From positions 1 through 26,407 of the forward strand of contig CAYRFP010000030.1 of NCBI GenBank assembly GCA_964423675.1: 26,407 nt of DNA, in the 5' to 3' direction. Shown piece by piece: positions 1 through 8,111 of this stretch; position 1 is the stretch's first letter; each line of letters starts with the position of its first letter. A model generated the notes under the pieces. That model searched no databases. It saw only the letters and a program-made list of their open reading frames with translations, and was not told the origin of the DNA. The DNA is from RUG563 sp964423675 (lineage in GTDB: Bacteria; Bacillota; Clostridia; Christensenellales; Aristaeellaceae). The position numbers and the translations under genes are program-made.

Positions 1-113
1 CCAACCGTGGACATCCAGTTGGTGTCATATGCTTCTTTCACATATTTCATTTCCTCGCCATGCATCATTGGTGTAGCGAGCCAAACCTTATTTTCAAAAG
101 GCATAATATCCAT
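1..113 (-). CDS. DegT/DnrJ/EryC1-family aminotransferase, N-terminal fragment (runs off window)
   Basis: Only the first 37 codons are inside the window. The fragment starts MDIMPFENKVW and contains MHGEEM and TNWMSTVG. Over the 34 aligned residues, 23 are identical to the start of the complete aminotransferase at 754-2028, so the two are paralogues. The family is PLP-dependent and transaminates nucleotide-linked keto sugars. The first ATG is chosen because AGGAGA lies 9-11 bases upstream. It is the last visible gene of the glycan operon and lies behind a leader of about 200 bases that carries a strong hairpin. Substrate and completeness cannot be judged from this fragment. Confidence 0.8.
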   Translation of the reverse strand, partial: MDIMPFENKVWLATPMMHGEEMKYVKEAYDTNWMSTV

Positions 114-163
114 GCTTAGGTATCTCCTGTAATGTACACAAAATTTTTCTCTCAACAACAAAC

Positions 164-191
164 AGCCGAGCGTGATTGCCACGACTCGGCT
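164..191 (-). promoter_or_regulatory. Stable hairpin in the leader of the second aminotransferase
   Basis: AGCCGAG (164-170) pairs with CTCGGCT (185-191), and the inner CGTG/CACG extends the stem with one bulged base. On either strand it is not followed by a clean T-run, so it is not a standard terminator. It lies about 50 bases before the start codon at 113, in a 214-base gap (114-327) that holds no other gene. It may be an RNA-stability, attenuation or antitermination element; the role is inferred only. Confidence 0.45.
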
Positions 192-327
192 AAGTCAACC
201 TCCTTTATCCAATTTTGTACGCTTATCCGATTGGGTCAAAATAAGCAATCAAGAGCCACCATTGACTTTTCTTGGTTGTCATTCCAATTACTCAATCTCA
301 TACAAAATTTAGATAAACAAAGCGGAC

Positions 328-735
328 TTAGACCGTGACAACCCTTGAAAAATCAATGCTTTTCTCGGTTGTCTCTATTATACATCCAACCCCGACAATA
401 GCCATATCGCCCTTTAATATGTTCAAAAGCTCGGGCAGCTCGTCAAGTGAGGTCGAGCGCAGAAACTTGCCGTATTTGTTCAGTCGCACCTCATCGGGCA
501 AAAGCTTTCCGTCTTTGTCCTTTGCGTTGGACATTGTGCGGAATTTTATGAGCTTGAATATTTTTTCCTTTCCGTCCTTGCCTTTTTTACCCGGGCGAAG
601 CTGCGTAAAGAAAGGATTTCCTCTCATCGCAATTGCACCGACAATGCTAAGAACTAACATGATCGGCGAGAGCATGACAAGTGCTAAAAGCGAGAGAAAA
701 AAGTCAATCGTTCGTTTGAAATACTTTGCGTACAT
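328..735 (-). pseudogene. Phosphoglycosyltransferase (PglC/WbaP-type sugar transferase), C-terminally truncated
   Basis: This is a polyprenyl-phosphate phosphoglycosyltransferase of the Bac_transf family. It would move a sugar-1-phosphate from UDP-sugar to undecaprenyl phosphate at the inner face of the membrane. Visible are the N-terminal re-entrant helix (KRTIDFFLSLLALVMLSPIM), the catalytic-loop region with KFRTM, and LRSTSLDELPELLNILKGDMAIVG. Family members continue with PRP and a further 60 or so residues. Here the sequence turns into unrelated residues and stops at about 135 aa, so the C-terminal third is missing. The ATG at 735 has GAGGCGG nine bases upstream and lies 18 bases after the aminotransferase stop. 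I read this as a rearrangement-truncated gene; an assembly junction is the alternative. Confidence 0.75.
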
Positions 736-753
736 AAGTTGATTCCGCCTCAA

Positions 754-2028
754 TTATCGAAAACAGTTTTTGATAATTTCAATCACGCCGTCCTGTTCCT
801 CTGCCGTCATCTTGTTATCGCTGGGCAGACAAAGACCGCGTTCAAAAATTTGTGCGCCAACATCCATAAACCCGCCTGCAATATAGGCGTTTGTTCTGGC
901 GCGCCCCGTACCAACGCGTGTAATAAACTCATGCATCCGATACATAGGCTGCATGTGCATTGGTTTCCAAATCGGCCTTCCTTCTGCGTTATAGCTTGCC
1001 AGAGTTTCCAGAATTTCAGTCGGGCAGCTCAAGCCTTCTTCGATAATGTAAAGTGCCTTTGAATCATCCCGAACCTGCCTGCACATATACTCCTCATCGA
1101 TGATCATGGCTGAAAGCCAGTAGTTCGGATTGGAGCCCACAACAATTGGATTCATAGTAATCGGCAGATCTTTCAAGCCTTCACGGTAACGCTCGTAGAT
1201 AGCTTTTTTCTGCGCAATGTGTTCTTCCAGATGCGGATACTGGCCGCGGATAACCCCGGCAACCACGTTGCTCATGCGATAATTATAGCCGACTTCTTCA
1301 TGCTGATACCAGGGCGCATCTTCCCTTGCCTGTGTGGACCATTTGCGTGCCTTATTGGCAACCTCCAAATCGTTCGTCAGCAAACAGCCTCCCGAAGAGC
1401 CCGTGATAATCTTATTGCCATTGTAACTAATAGCGGCGTAATCCCCAAAGGAACCGCATTGCTTGCCATACAGCGTGGCCCCCATCGCCTCGGCGGCGTC
1501 CTCAATAAGCAATGCTCCGTGGCGCTCACAAGTTTCCTTAATTAAGTCGATGCGTCCAGGAAAGCCATACAATTCAGCGCAAACAACCAGTTTTACATCC
1601 GGATACAGCCGAAACGCTCTTTCCAGCGCTACTGGATCCATATTCCAGCTTTCGGCCTCCGTATCAATGAAAATCGGAATGCCGCCCTCATATACCACGG
1701 GGTTCAGGGTCGCATCAAAGGTCATGTCGCTGCAAAACACGCGCCGTCCTTCCAGCGCGCCATGGCTGATCGGCGGTCTTCTATACAGTCTTTCTCCCGC
1801 CGCCTTCACGCAGAGATGAAGCGCTGCCGTGCAGGAAGACAGTGCTACCGCATATTTTACTTCCGCCTTCTCCGCAGCAATACGTTCCACTTCGTTGATA
1901 TTTTCCCCAACGGTGGACATCCAGTTGGTTTCATAGGCCTCTGTCATGTATTGCATTTCTTCGCCATGCATGGTAGGAGAAGAGAGGTAAACCCGTTTTG
2001 CAAATGGCTGTCTGCTTCCTTTGTACAT
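754..2028 (-). CDS. DegT/DnrJ/EryC1 (PglE-like) UDP-sugar aminotransferase
   Basis: This is a PLP-dependent aminotransferase of nucleotide-linked 4-keto-6-deoxy sugars. The sequence shows SSCTAALHL (PLP phosphate pocket), IEDAAEAMG (the Asp that binds the pyridine nitrogen) and SYNGNKIITGSSGG, whose NGNK lysine should form the Schiff base. Length is about 424 aa, normal for the family. An earlier ATG exists at 2058, but the ATG at 2028 has GCGAGG at a proper 8-base distance and matches the N-terminus of the paralogue at 1-113. It sits directly after the 4,6-dehydratase and before a phosphoglycosyltransferase. This is the order expected for making UDP-4-amino-4,6-dideoxy-GlcNAc (bacillosamine type). 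The exact sugar is inferred. Confidence 0.9.
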   Translation of the reverse strand: MYKGSRQPFAKRVYLSSPTMHGEEMQYMTEAYETNWMSTVGENINEVERIAAEKAEVKYAVALSSCTAALHLCVKAAGERLYRRPPISHGALEGRRVFCSDMTFDATLNPVVYEGGIPIFIDTEAESWNMDPVALERAFRLYPDVKLVVCAELYGFPGRIDLIKETCERHGALLIEDAAEAMGATLYGKQCGSFGDYAAISYNGNKIITGSSGGCLLTNDLEVANKARKWSTQAREDAPWYQHEEVGYNYRMSNVVAGVIRGQYPHLEEHIAQKKAIYERYREGLKDLPITMNPIVVGSNPNYWLSAMIIDEEYMCRQVRDDSKALYIIEEGLSCPTEILETLASYNAEGRPIWKPMHMQPMYRMHEFITRVGTGRARTNAYIAGGFMDVGAQIFERGLCLPSDNKMTAEEQDGVIEIIKNCFR

Positions 2029-2073
2029 TTCCATAACCTCGCCGCTTTTCATTTTCAAGCTTGTTTATCGCCT

Positions 2074-4086
2074 TTAGCCAGCAATTTTTTCTTGCAATAG
2101 TCGGCTGCTGGCCGTATTTTTCATTTCTTCCGCTTCCAGTGCCTGTGCGTTCACGGTTTGCGGGGAATGATAGGTGGGCACCACCTGTTTAAGTGCAACA
2201 CGGATTTCCTCGTCATCCTCAGTTTCAAGCGCACGGCTCAGGATCTCCAGCTTCTCGGCAATCGCTTCTCGAGAAAGCGGCTTATCCCGCTCAATGAAGA
2301 TCATTTTGTTCTCGGTTTTGTCCAGCTCCTCTGTCTTGATCAGCAATTCCTCATAAAGCTTTTCGCCAGGACGTAGCCCAATTTCCTGAATATCAATATC
2401 CTGGTAGGGCACATATCCCATCAGCCGAATCATGTTCTCCGCAAGATCCAGAATCTTTACGGGCTTGCCCATATCCAGCACATACAGCTCCCCGTGGCTT
2501 GCCATCGCTGCCGATTGGAGTACCAGCTGGCTTGCCTCCGGAATGGTCATGAAATAGCGGATGATTCGCTTATCGGTCAGCGTCACAGGGCCGCCATTAA
2601 GAATCTGGCGCTTAAATAAGGGAATCACCGACCCATTAGAGCCCAGTACGTTGCCAAAGCGGGTAGCGCTAAAGCAGGTTTTGCTGTCCACGCGGCTTTG
2701 CACGATCATTTCACACATGCGCTTGGTAGCGCCCATTACGTTCGTGGGATTGACTGCCTTGTCTGTGGAAATCATGATAAACCGTTCCACGCCGTACTTT
2801 TCGGAAACATCGGCCATGTGGAGCGTGCCAAACACATTGTTCTTCACGCTTTCAGAGGTGTTATGCTCCATAAGCGGCACATGCTTATGCGCCGCAGCGT
2901 GCAGCACGATCTGCGGGCGATATTGGGCAAACACCTTGTCCAGCTGCCGCTGATCCCGCACTGAAGCAATTTCCACCTGTAGATTCAGCGCATTGCCGTA
3001 TGCCATCCGCAGTTCCTGCTGGATGTCGTATGCGTTGTTCTCGTAAATATCCAGGATAATCAGCTGCTTAGGCTGCATCTTGGCAATCTGCCCGCATAAT
3101 TCACTGCCGATGGAACCGCCGCCGCCTGATACCAAAACCACCTTGCCTTGAAAAGCCTCAGCCGTCTTTTGATCTGTAAACTCCACAGGCTTGCGGAAAA
3201 GCAGCTCTTCAATATCAAATTCCCGTACCGTGCGCTTGTTCTTGGTAGAATTACGCTCAATGGGATAATCATAGACCTTGACCTTGAACCCCGCCGCCTG
3301 ATACCGCTGATACAGCCGCTTCTTTGCTTCCACGCCCATCTGCGGCAATACGAATATGGCTTCCTGAACCCCTATTTTTTTGAGCATGTCAGATGTGACC
3401 GTGTCTTCATTCAGGACGGACAGACCCATAATGTCTCGCCCGATTTTCTCTTTATCGATTTCGATAAAACAGATAGGCTTATACATCGCCTTGGGGTTAT
3501 TGATCAATTCCTCAGCCAGCATTGCGCCCACGCGCCCTGCGCCCACAATGGCGATCTTGATTCGATTATCCGGCTCTCTGTTGTTTGTATATTCATCCCG
3601 AAAAAGGTGGGCTGTAATCCTGCAAAGCCAAAGCGGCAACTCCCGCCGGGAGTTTTTTTCTCGAAGAAAGTTATACAGAAACCGCAGTATTAAGGACAGA
3701 ATCAGAGAGAACACCAGAATGGTCGTCGCACGCAGAAACGTGAGCCGCCAGGGAAACGGCAGCAGATTACGAACCAGCGGAATATAAACAAGCCCTGCAA
3801 GAAAATCTGCTATGCAAAGGCGTAGATACGCCACGGTGTTGGCATAGCGCCATACCTGGCGATATATCAGCGAAAAGATACGAAAAAACAGCACCGTTGC
3901 TATGCAAACTGCGCTGTCAACCGCCACGCCAACCAGCGGAATATGCCCGCTTCCGCTTGGGTAAACCCCTACCATTACTACATTCACTAGTAGAATCACA
4001 AGCGCATCAATGAACACCAGCATCCAGGATCGGTGGCTACCGGTTACTGGACTGCGCTGGCTCATTTCACGCTTTGACTGTATCAT
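2074..4086 (-). CDS. Membrane-anchored UDP-GlcNAc 4,6-dehydratase (CapD/WbpM/PglF type)
   Basis: It converts UDP-HexNAc to the 4-keto-6-deoxy sugar, the first step to bacillosamine- or FucNAc-type sugars. The protein has about 670 aa, close to WbpM. Four or so hydrophobic helices occupy the first 150 residues. A first Rossmann fold (IVGAGRVGAML, about residue 185) follows, then the catalytic SDR domain starting at VLVSGGGGSIGSELC (about 320). HAAAHKHVPLME and STDKAVNPTNVMGATKR mark the active site; large members of this family use Asp-Lys in place of the usual Tyr. The usual TGAGGSIG is SGGGGSIG here. A first ATG at 4116 has no Shine-Dalgarno, whereas the ATG at 4086 has GGAG six bases upstream and is preferred. 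It lies downstream of the phosphatase gene in the same operon. Confidence 0.93.
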   Translation of the reverse strand: MIQSKREMSQRSPVTGSHRSWMLVFIDALVILLVNVVMVGVYPSGSGHIPLVGVAVDSAVCIATVLFFRIFSLIYRQVWRYANTVAYLRLCIADFLAGLVYIPLVRNLLPFPWRLTFLRATTILVFSLILSLILRFLYNFLREKNSRRELPLWLCRITAHLFRDEYTNNREPDNRIKIAIVGAGRVGAMLAEELINNPKAMYKPICFIEIDKEKIGRDIMGLSVLNEDTVTSDMLKKIGVQEAIFVLPQMGVEAKKRLYQRYQAAGFKVKVYDYPIERNSTKNKRTVREFDIEELLFRKPVEFTDQKTAEAFQGKVVLVSGGGGSIGSELCGQIAKMQPKQLIILDIYENNAYDIQQELRMAYGNALNLQVEIASVRDQRQLDKVFAQYRPQIVLHAAAHKHVPLMEHNTSESVKNNVFGTLHMADVSEKYGVERFIMISTDKAVNPTNVMGATKRMCEMIVQSRVDSKTCFSATRFGNVLGSNGSVIPLFKRQILNGGPVTLTDKRIIRYFMTIPEASQLVLQSAAMASHGELYVLDMGKPVKILDLAENMIRLMGYVPYQDIDIQEIGLRPGEKLYEELLIKTEELDKTENKMIFIERDKPLSREAIAEKLEILSRALETEDDEEIRVALKQVVPTYHSPQTVNAQALEAEEMKNTASSRLLQEKIAG

Positions 4087-4137
4087 TTTTCTCTCCAACC
4101 CCTCTGTTGTTTCCATGTTTATAAGCTTAGCGCATTG

Positions 4138-4839
4138 CTATTCCTGCCACGCGCCGGTAAGATAATCCGCATATTCCTGGCCATACTTCCTGCTCAGCCA
4201 GGCATACGCTTCTTTCATGCGAAATGGACGCTTCACGCAATCATGAGCGTCGGATGCCACAAAATCGATCAATCTCCGTTTAAAGCATTTATTAAGGAAT
4301 TGCCTTTTCCAGTACCCGCCTCTTTTGAAAAGCGAATGGCAGTTTACCTGGTAATAAACAGGATAATCCCGCTTCAGCCGCCGTGCATTCCCCTGCTGGC
4401 GCAAGCAGTCATATCTCTCCATATGGGCAATGATGGTGGTATACCCCGCCTGCTGGGCAATCTCCACAGCGTGCGTCATTTCCTCATAAGCAACATCCGG
4501 AACAAACTCCATCAGCACGCATTCTGTGTCCGCCAGAGCAGGAAGGCCATTATTGCGCGCATCCTGCTCCAATGCCGGCGTGTAAAGAATCTCCGCACCA
4601 GAAAGAATTTCCAGAGCATATCCTTTTTGAATGCAGTAATTCTGTGCTTCCTCTATCCTCGCACGGCGTAATTCAGAGTTGAACGGCTGCAATCCCGGCG
4701 TTGCATGGGATGTAGCAAATATGGAAGCAATGCCATCTGCATGCGCTGCATCCAGCATTGCTTCCATTTCCGCCCGGGTCTTGGGTCCATCATCAATTCC
4801 ATATAAAATATGTGAATGTATGTCCGTGAAACCCCTCAT
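4138..4839 (-). CDS. cpsB: CpsB/YwqE-type PHP-domain protein-tyrosine phosphatase
   Basis: This is a metal-dependent phosphatase that removes phosphate from the tyrosine tail of the partner BY-kinase, which lets polymer assembly cycle. It has 233 aa, normal for the family. The PHP metal ligands are visible: DIHSHILYGIDDG near the N-terminus, ATSHATPG, IIAHMERY in the middle and SDAHD near the C-terminus. Its ATG overlaps the kinase stop codon (ATGA at 4836-4839), so the two are translationally coupled. The order Wzz, kinase, phosphatase is the standard Bacillota regulatory trio for capsule or exopolysaccharide. Confidence 0.92.
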   Translation of the reverse strand: MRGFTDIHSHILYGIDDGPKTRAEMEAMLDAAHADGIASIFATSHATPGLQPFNSELRRARIEEAQNYCIQKGYALEILSGAEILYTPALEQDARNNGLPALADTECVLMEFVPDVAYEEMTHAVEIAQQAGYTTIIAHMERYDCLRQQGNARRLKRDYPVYYQVNCHSLFKRGGYWKRQFLNKCFKRRLIDFVASDAHDCVKRPFRMKEAYAWLSRKYGQEYADYLTGAWQE

Positions 4840-5588
4840 TTTCTGTTCTGCCTTGATTTCCCCTTTTTCCGTTTTCCGCTGTCCCCGTCATCCTGCTCAT
4901 AGCTCGAATAGTAGGATTTATAATAGTATTTCCGGCTCATGTAGTTATCCATCGGCACCATATTGAGTACGGCGCCGATGATCGGGCACCCCGTCTGTTC
5001 CAGCTGCTTTTTCACATCAACCAGTTCCTGCCGGTGAACAGTATTGTAGCTCACTGCAACCAATGTGCCATCGCAGGATTTAGCAATCTCAGCCGCATCG
5101 ATCACCGTACCGAGGGGCGGCGCGTCCACGATCACGTAATCAAATGCCAGCGCCAGCGCATCCAGCAGCTTCCGAAAATGCTCCGAATTCAGCAGCGGCA
5201 ATGGATTGGATACTTCCCGGCCAATCGGCACGATATACGCGCCGGACATATTTGTGCTGTAAAGAACGTTTTCCTTATCGATCATCCCGGCCAGCAGATG
5301 TGCCAGGCCCCATTTATTATTTTCATCTTCAAAACGAAGATAGTATTTCGATGTAATTGTGCTTCGTCTCAAGTCCGCGTCCACAAGCACCACGCGCTTT
5401 CCGTATTTGGCCATAGTGCGCAGAATATTCATGGAAAGAGAAGATTTTCCTTCCGATGCGTGTGAACTTGTAATCATGATTTTTTTTACGTTCTCGCCAG
5501 AAAAGGAAAGGTTGGTGCACAGGGTATTGATTGCTTCCTGGCCCGCGTAACTCAAGGGAGCAAAGCGGCAGATTTCGATGCTTCTCAT
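4836..5588 (-). CDS. cpsD: CpsD/YwqD-type bacterial tyrosine kinase (BY-kinase)
   Basis: This is a cytoplasmic autophosphorylating kinase that works with the Wzz-like adaptor to control polysaccharide chain length and export. The 250-aa protein has Walker A (SSHASEGKSS, residues 41-50), Walker A' (VVLVDADLRRS, about 67-76) and Walker B (DYVIVDAPPLG). A C-terminal tyrosine cluster (KYYYKSYYSSYEQDD) is the expected autophosphorylation site. The start codon overlaps the stop of the Wzz-like gene (ATGA, 5585-5588), and the stop overlaps the phosphatase start. It lacks its own transmembrane part, as is usual in Bacillota, where the membrane activator is the neighbouring Wzz protein. Confidence 0.94.
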   Translation of the reverse strand: MRSIEICRFAPLSYAGQEAINTLCTNLSFSGENVKKIMITSSHASEGKSSLSMNILRTMAKYGKRVVLVDADLRRSTITSKYYLRFEDENNKWGLAHLLAGMIDKENVLYSTNMSGAYIVPIGREVSNPLPLLNSEHFRKLLDALALAFDYVIVDAPPLGTVIDAAEIAKSCDGTLVAVSYNTVHRQELVDVKKQLEQTGCPIIGAVLNMVPMDNYMSRKYYYKSYYSSYEQDDGDSGKRKKGKSRQNRK

Positions 5589-6370
5589 GAGTGCCTCCTT
5601 GAGTTTTTCTTATTATTTTTATTGTGATCCATTTGCTCAATCGGCACGATGGCCAGCGTGACCATGCCGGTATATTTGTGGATATCTTCCGATGTTTTGT
5701 ACTTGTCATCCAGCATAAGCCCGACCGCCACGCAGCCGCAGCCAATCGCCAAGCCAAGAATGAAGCCCAGCAAAACATTTCTCGTCTTGTTTGGGCTGAC
5801 CGGATTGGAAGGTACCAAAGCCACCGACATGATGTTCGGCTTATTGGTGGACATGCTGTCCGCGATATAATCGCTGGCCACCTTCGCATATTCATTGGCA
5901 ATGGCGGCCGCTTCCTCGGGGTCAGGAGAAGAAACCGTGATATCCAGCATGCGTGTGTTGGTGGCATTGCTCACGTTCAGTTTCTTCTTCATCTCGGTAT
6001 ACGTATAGAGAAGATCCAGGTTTGAAATAACTGATTCATGAACCTCCCACATCTGGAACACCTTGATATAGTCCTGTGTCAGAGCAGAGCCCAGATTCAA
6101 ATCCGAAAGTGTAATGGCCGAATCCCCGCGATTCAGAACATAAATCGTGGAAGTGGCCTCATACATCGGGTCAACGCAGAACACGGTATACACGCAAACG
6201 AGAATCGCCAGAACCAGCGCTAAACCTATGATTTTCTTCCAATTCGCCAGTAATCGATACAGCAATTCCACCAGATCAATCTCTACCGTATCAGTACTGC
6301 CGTTCTCCGTCTGCGTCATCCCGGCTTCGGGCGCAATTGTGTCCACTCGCTTCTTTCGCATTTCCGACAT
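5585..6370 (-). CDS. Wzz/CpsC-type chain-length determinant and kinase adaptor
   Basis: This membrane protein co-polymerase activates the BY-kinase and sets polysaccharide chain length. The first transmembrane helix follows LLANWKK (IIGLALVLAILVCVYTVF). The extracellular part begins MYEATSTIYVLNRGDS, and a second helix (VLLGFILGLAIGCGCVAVGL) lies near the C-terminus, preceded by the characteristic VPSNPVSPNKTRN motif. The ATG at 6370 gives about 261 aa. It has GGAG ten bases upstream and the first residues MSEMRKKRVD. The frame is open upstream to 6454, but that stretch overlaps the intrinsic terminator of the preceding gene and is unlikely to be coding. Confidence 0.9.
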   Translation of the reverse strand: MSEMRKKRVDTIAPEAGMTQTENGSTDTVEIDLVELLYRLLANWKKIIGLALVLAILVCVYTVFCVDPMYEATSTIYVLNRGDSAITLSDLNLGSALTQDYIKVFQMWEVHESVISNLDLLYTYTEMKKKLNVSNATNTRMLDITVSSPDPEEAAAIANEYAKVASDYIADSMSTNKPNIMSVALVPSNPVSPNKTRNVLLGFILGLAIGCGCVAVGLMLDDKYKTSEDIHKYTGMVTLAIVPIEQMDHNKNNKKNSRRHS

Positions 6371-6398
6371 CGTTACTTTTCTCCGCTCCTTGGTACTC

Positions 6399-6457
6399 AA
6401 AAAATATGGATTGCGAAGCCAGCTCTCTCCGTTTCCGGGAACTGCCCTTCGCAATCC
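6399..6457 (-). terminator. Intrinsic terminator inside the glycan operon
   Basis: Perfect 11-base arms lie at 6408-6418 and 6447-6457 (minus-strand RNA GGATTGCGAAG ... CTTCGCAATCC). They are followed on the minus strand by AUA and six U. The element sits 13 bases after the stop of the small secreted protein and 38 bases before the Wzz start. With a LoaP-like antiterminator as first gene, this could be a read-through control point. A simple processing or partial terminator is also possible. Confidence 0.85.
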
Positions 6458-6470
6458 AATTTTCCTTTTT

Positions 6471-7028
6471 TTACTTGCTCACAATCGCCAGCAGCGCATT
6501 GCCGTTCTGAATCGCCAGGATGATTTCGGAATCCAGTTCCACCTGGATGCTTCCCTGGTCTTCCATGCCAACGCCTTCGTAAGCCGTCCAAACCACGCCC
6601 TGCGCTTCCACCAGGCCGATCATCACAGCAACTTTCTCATCCTTGGCATAGGGAGTGGAGAAAGTCATCTTCACGGTGACGTTGCCATAAGCGGCGTCAT
6701 AGTTTTCTACCGCAATGCCGCAGAATTCGAAAACGTTCAGGGCATCGCTGCCCAGCATTGCAGACAGGTTCACCACTTCACCCGCCGCGTTCGTCACTTC
6801 GCCAAAGTATTCGGCAACCGAGCCACTCTTGGCCAGCTTCGCAATTTCAGCCTGGCATACTTCTTCTTTTTCAACCACGTAGCTGGAAAAGCCAGCATCG
6901 GCAGGCAGCTTTTCGGCAGTAGCTTCAAACTTCACCATATCGCCCGTGGTCTTGCTGGGAACAGCCTCAGCAAAGGCAACAGACGTCAGGCAGAGTACGA
7001 GAGCAACCAGGCAAACAAACTTCTTCAT
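6471..7028 (-). CDS. Small secreted protein of unknown function in the glycan operon
   Basis: I do not recognise a family. The 185-aa product starts with a clear signal peptide (MKKFVCLVALVLCLTSVAFA, cleavage expected near AFA-EA). The mature part is small, acidic and rich in Ala, Val and Glu, and appears to alternate beta-strand-like stretches (NVTVKMTF, SIQVELDSEIILAIQ). It has no lipobox, LPxTG or transmembrane segment. The ATG at 7028 is chosen for AAAGGAG eight bases upstream. It lies between the LCP ligase and the Wzz/kinase genes and is followed by a strong terminator, so it may be made in higher amounts than the downstream genes. A structural or export-related role is only a guess. 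Confidence 0.75.
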   Translation of the reverse strand: MKKFVCLVALVLCLTSVAFAEAVPSKTTGDMVKFEATAEKLPADAGFSSYVVEKEEVCQAEIAKLAKSGSVAEYFGEVTNAAGEVVNLSAMLGSDALNVFEFCGIAVENYDAAYGNVTVKMTFSTPYAKDEKVAVMIGLVEAQGVVWTAYEGVGMEDQGSIQVELDSEIILAIQNGNALLAIVSK

Positions 7029-7097
7029 GGGAAACGCTCCTTTCAATTTCCGGCATTAATGCAATGCCATCTATCGTAAATTCTATAAAACAAGAAT

Positions 7098-8111
7098 TTA
7101 CTTCACCTTTTCATAGAACAGATCAATAATGTTCTGTTCCAGCGCAGCTTCATCTACGTAAAACTGCATAAAGCCATCCGAACCAATGGAATGGCTACCG
7201 TCAGGCTTCAAAACGGTCAACCGTTCATAGTTTCTCGCCGCCCAAACTTCATTGATCATCCGGCCCCGGGAAAGATCCGTGATCATGAAGGGCGAAAGCG
7301 CATCGTAAAGCTTTCCGGCGAATTCCTCGTCTGCATTGATCTGCTCAAAGAGCAGCCCGGCAAGCTGGGAAAGATACTGCTCCTGCCGCGCCATCCGCGC
7401 TTCATTGGTTCCGCTGCCAACGTTGCTTCTGCTGCGAACGAAAATTTCCGCCTGTTCGCCATTCAGCCGCAGGGTTGCTCCCTTAAACATCGCGGAATCC
7501 AGGGCAGAAAAATCGTCTTCGAGCGTCACGTCCACGCCTCCCGCTATATCATTCAGCGTGGCTATGCCATCCAGGTTTATGCCGATGTAAAAATCAATCG
7601 GAATTCCAAACAGCAGATTGGATACAGCTTCCACCGTTAACTCGCAGCTCTGTTTCTTTCCATCGCCAAAGCCATGCGCAAGGCTGATTTGCGCCGTGCG
7701 CACGCCGGATTTATTTCCTAATACGCCAAGCACCGTGATCGGCGTCATCGTATCACGGTCAATCTGAATCTGAGCAATGGAATGCTGTGTGCTGTCCAGA
7801 ACCAGGAGACGGAGAAAATCAGCCTGTCCCCCATTGCGGTATCCAGAATTTTCAGTGTCCTGTGCAGCTTGGTCAATCCCCATAAGAAGAATCGTTGTCA
7901 AATCCTTCCGCTGCCGGTATGTTATCCCGTTATACTCCAGCAAAGTGTCGTAGGCGTATCGCGCCGTGTGATCGCCGCGAGTTTCCGGCTTCTTCGTTCG
8001 CTGCTCCAGCCAGCGTCCTCCTTGATACAGCAAGCCAAGAGACAGCGCAGCTGCGAGCAGCAAGGCGCCGAAGCGCAGCAGCGATCCGTTTTTACTTTGG
8101 CTTCTCTTCAG
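7098..8111 (-). CDS. LytR-CpsA-Psr (LCP) family glycan ligase
   Basis: LCP proteins transfer undecaprenyl-linked glycans to peptidoglycan outside the membrane. After a basic N-terminus and one transmembrane helix (LLRFGALLLAAALSLGLLYQ), the domain shows LLMGID, GGQADFLRLLVLD, IQIDRDTMTPI, IPIDFYIGINLDGIATLNDIAGGVDV and RSRSNVGSGTNEARMARQEQYL. These match the conserved Asp/Arg pyrophosphate-binding set. The start is uncertain. The only in-frame upstream ATG (8144) overlaps loaP by 53 bases and lacks a Shine-Dalgarno. GGGAGG lies seven bases before a CTG at 8111, the start used here; an ATT codon is adjacent. Either choice gives about 340 aa. It is probably the ligase that attaches the operon's polymer to the wall. 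Confidence 0.9.
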   Translation of the reverse strand: MKRSQSKNGSLLRFGALLLAAALSLGLLYQGGRWLEQRTKKPETRGDHTARYAYDTLLEYNGITYRQRKDLTTILLMGIDQAAQDTENSGYRNGGQADFLRLLVLDSTQHSIAQIQIDRDTMTPITVLGVLGNKSGVRTAQISLAHGFGDGKKQSCELTVEAVSNLLFGIPIDFYIGINLDGIATLNDIAGGVDVTLEDDFSALDSAMFKGATLRLNGEQAEIFVRSRSNVGSGTNEARMARQEQYLSQLAGLLFEQINADEEFAGKLYDALSPFMITDLSRGRMINEVWAARNYERLTVLKPDGSHSIGSDGFMQFYVDEAALEQNIIDLFYEKVK

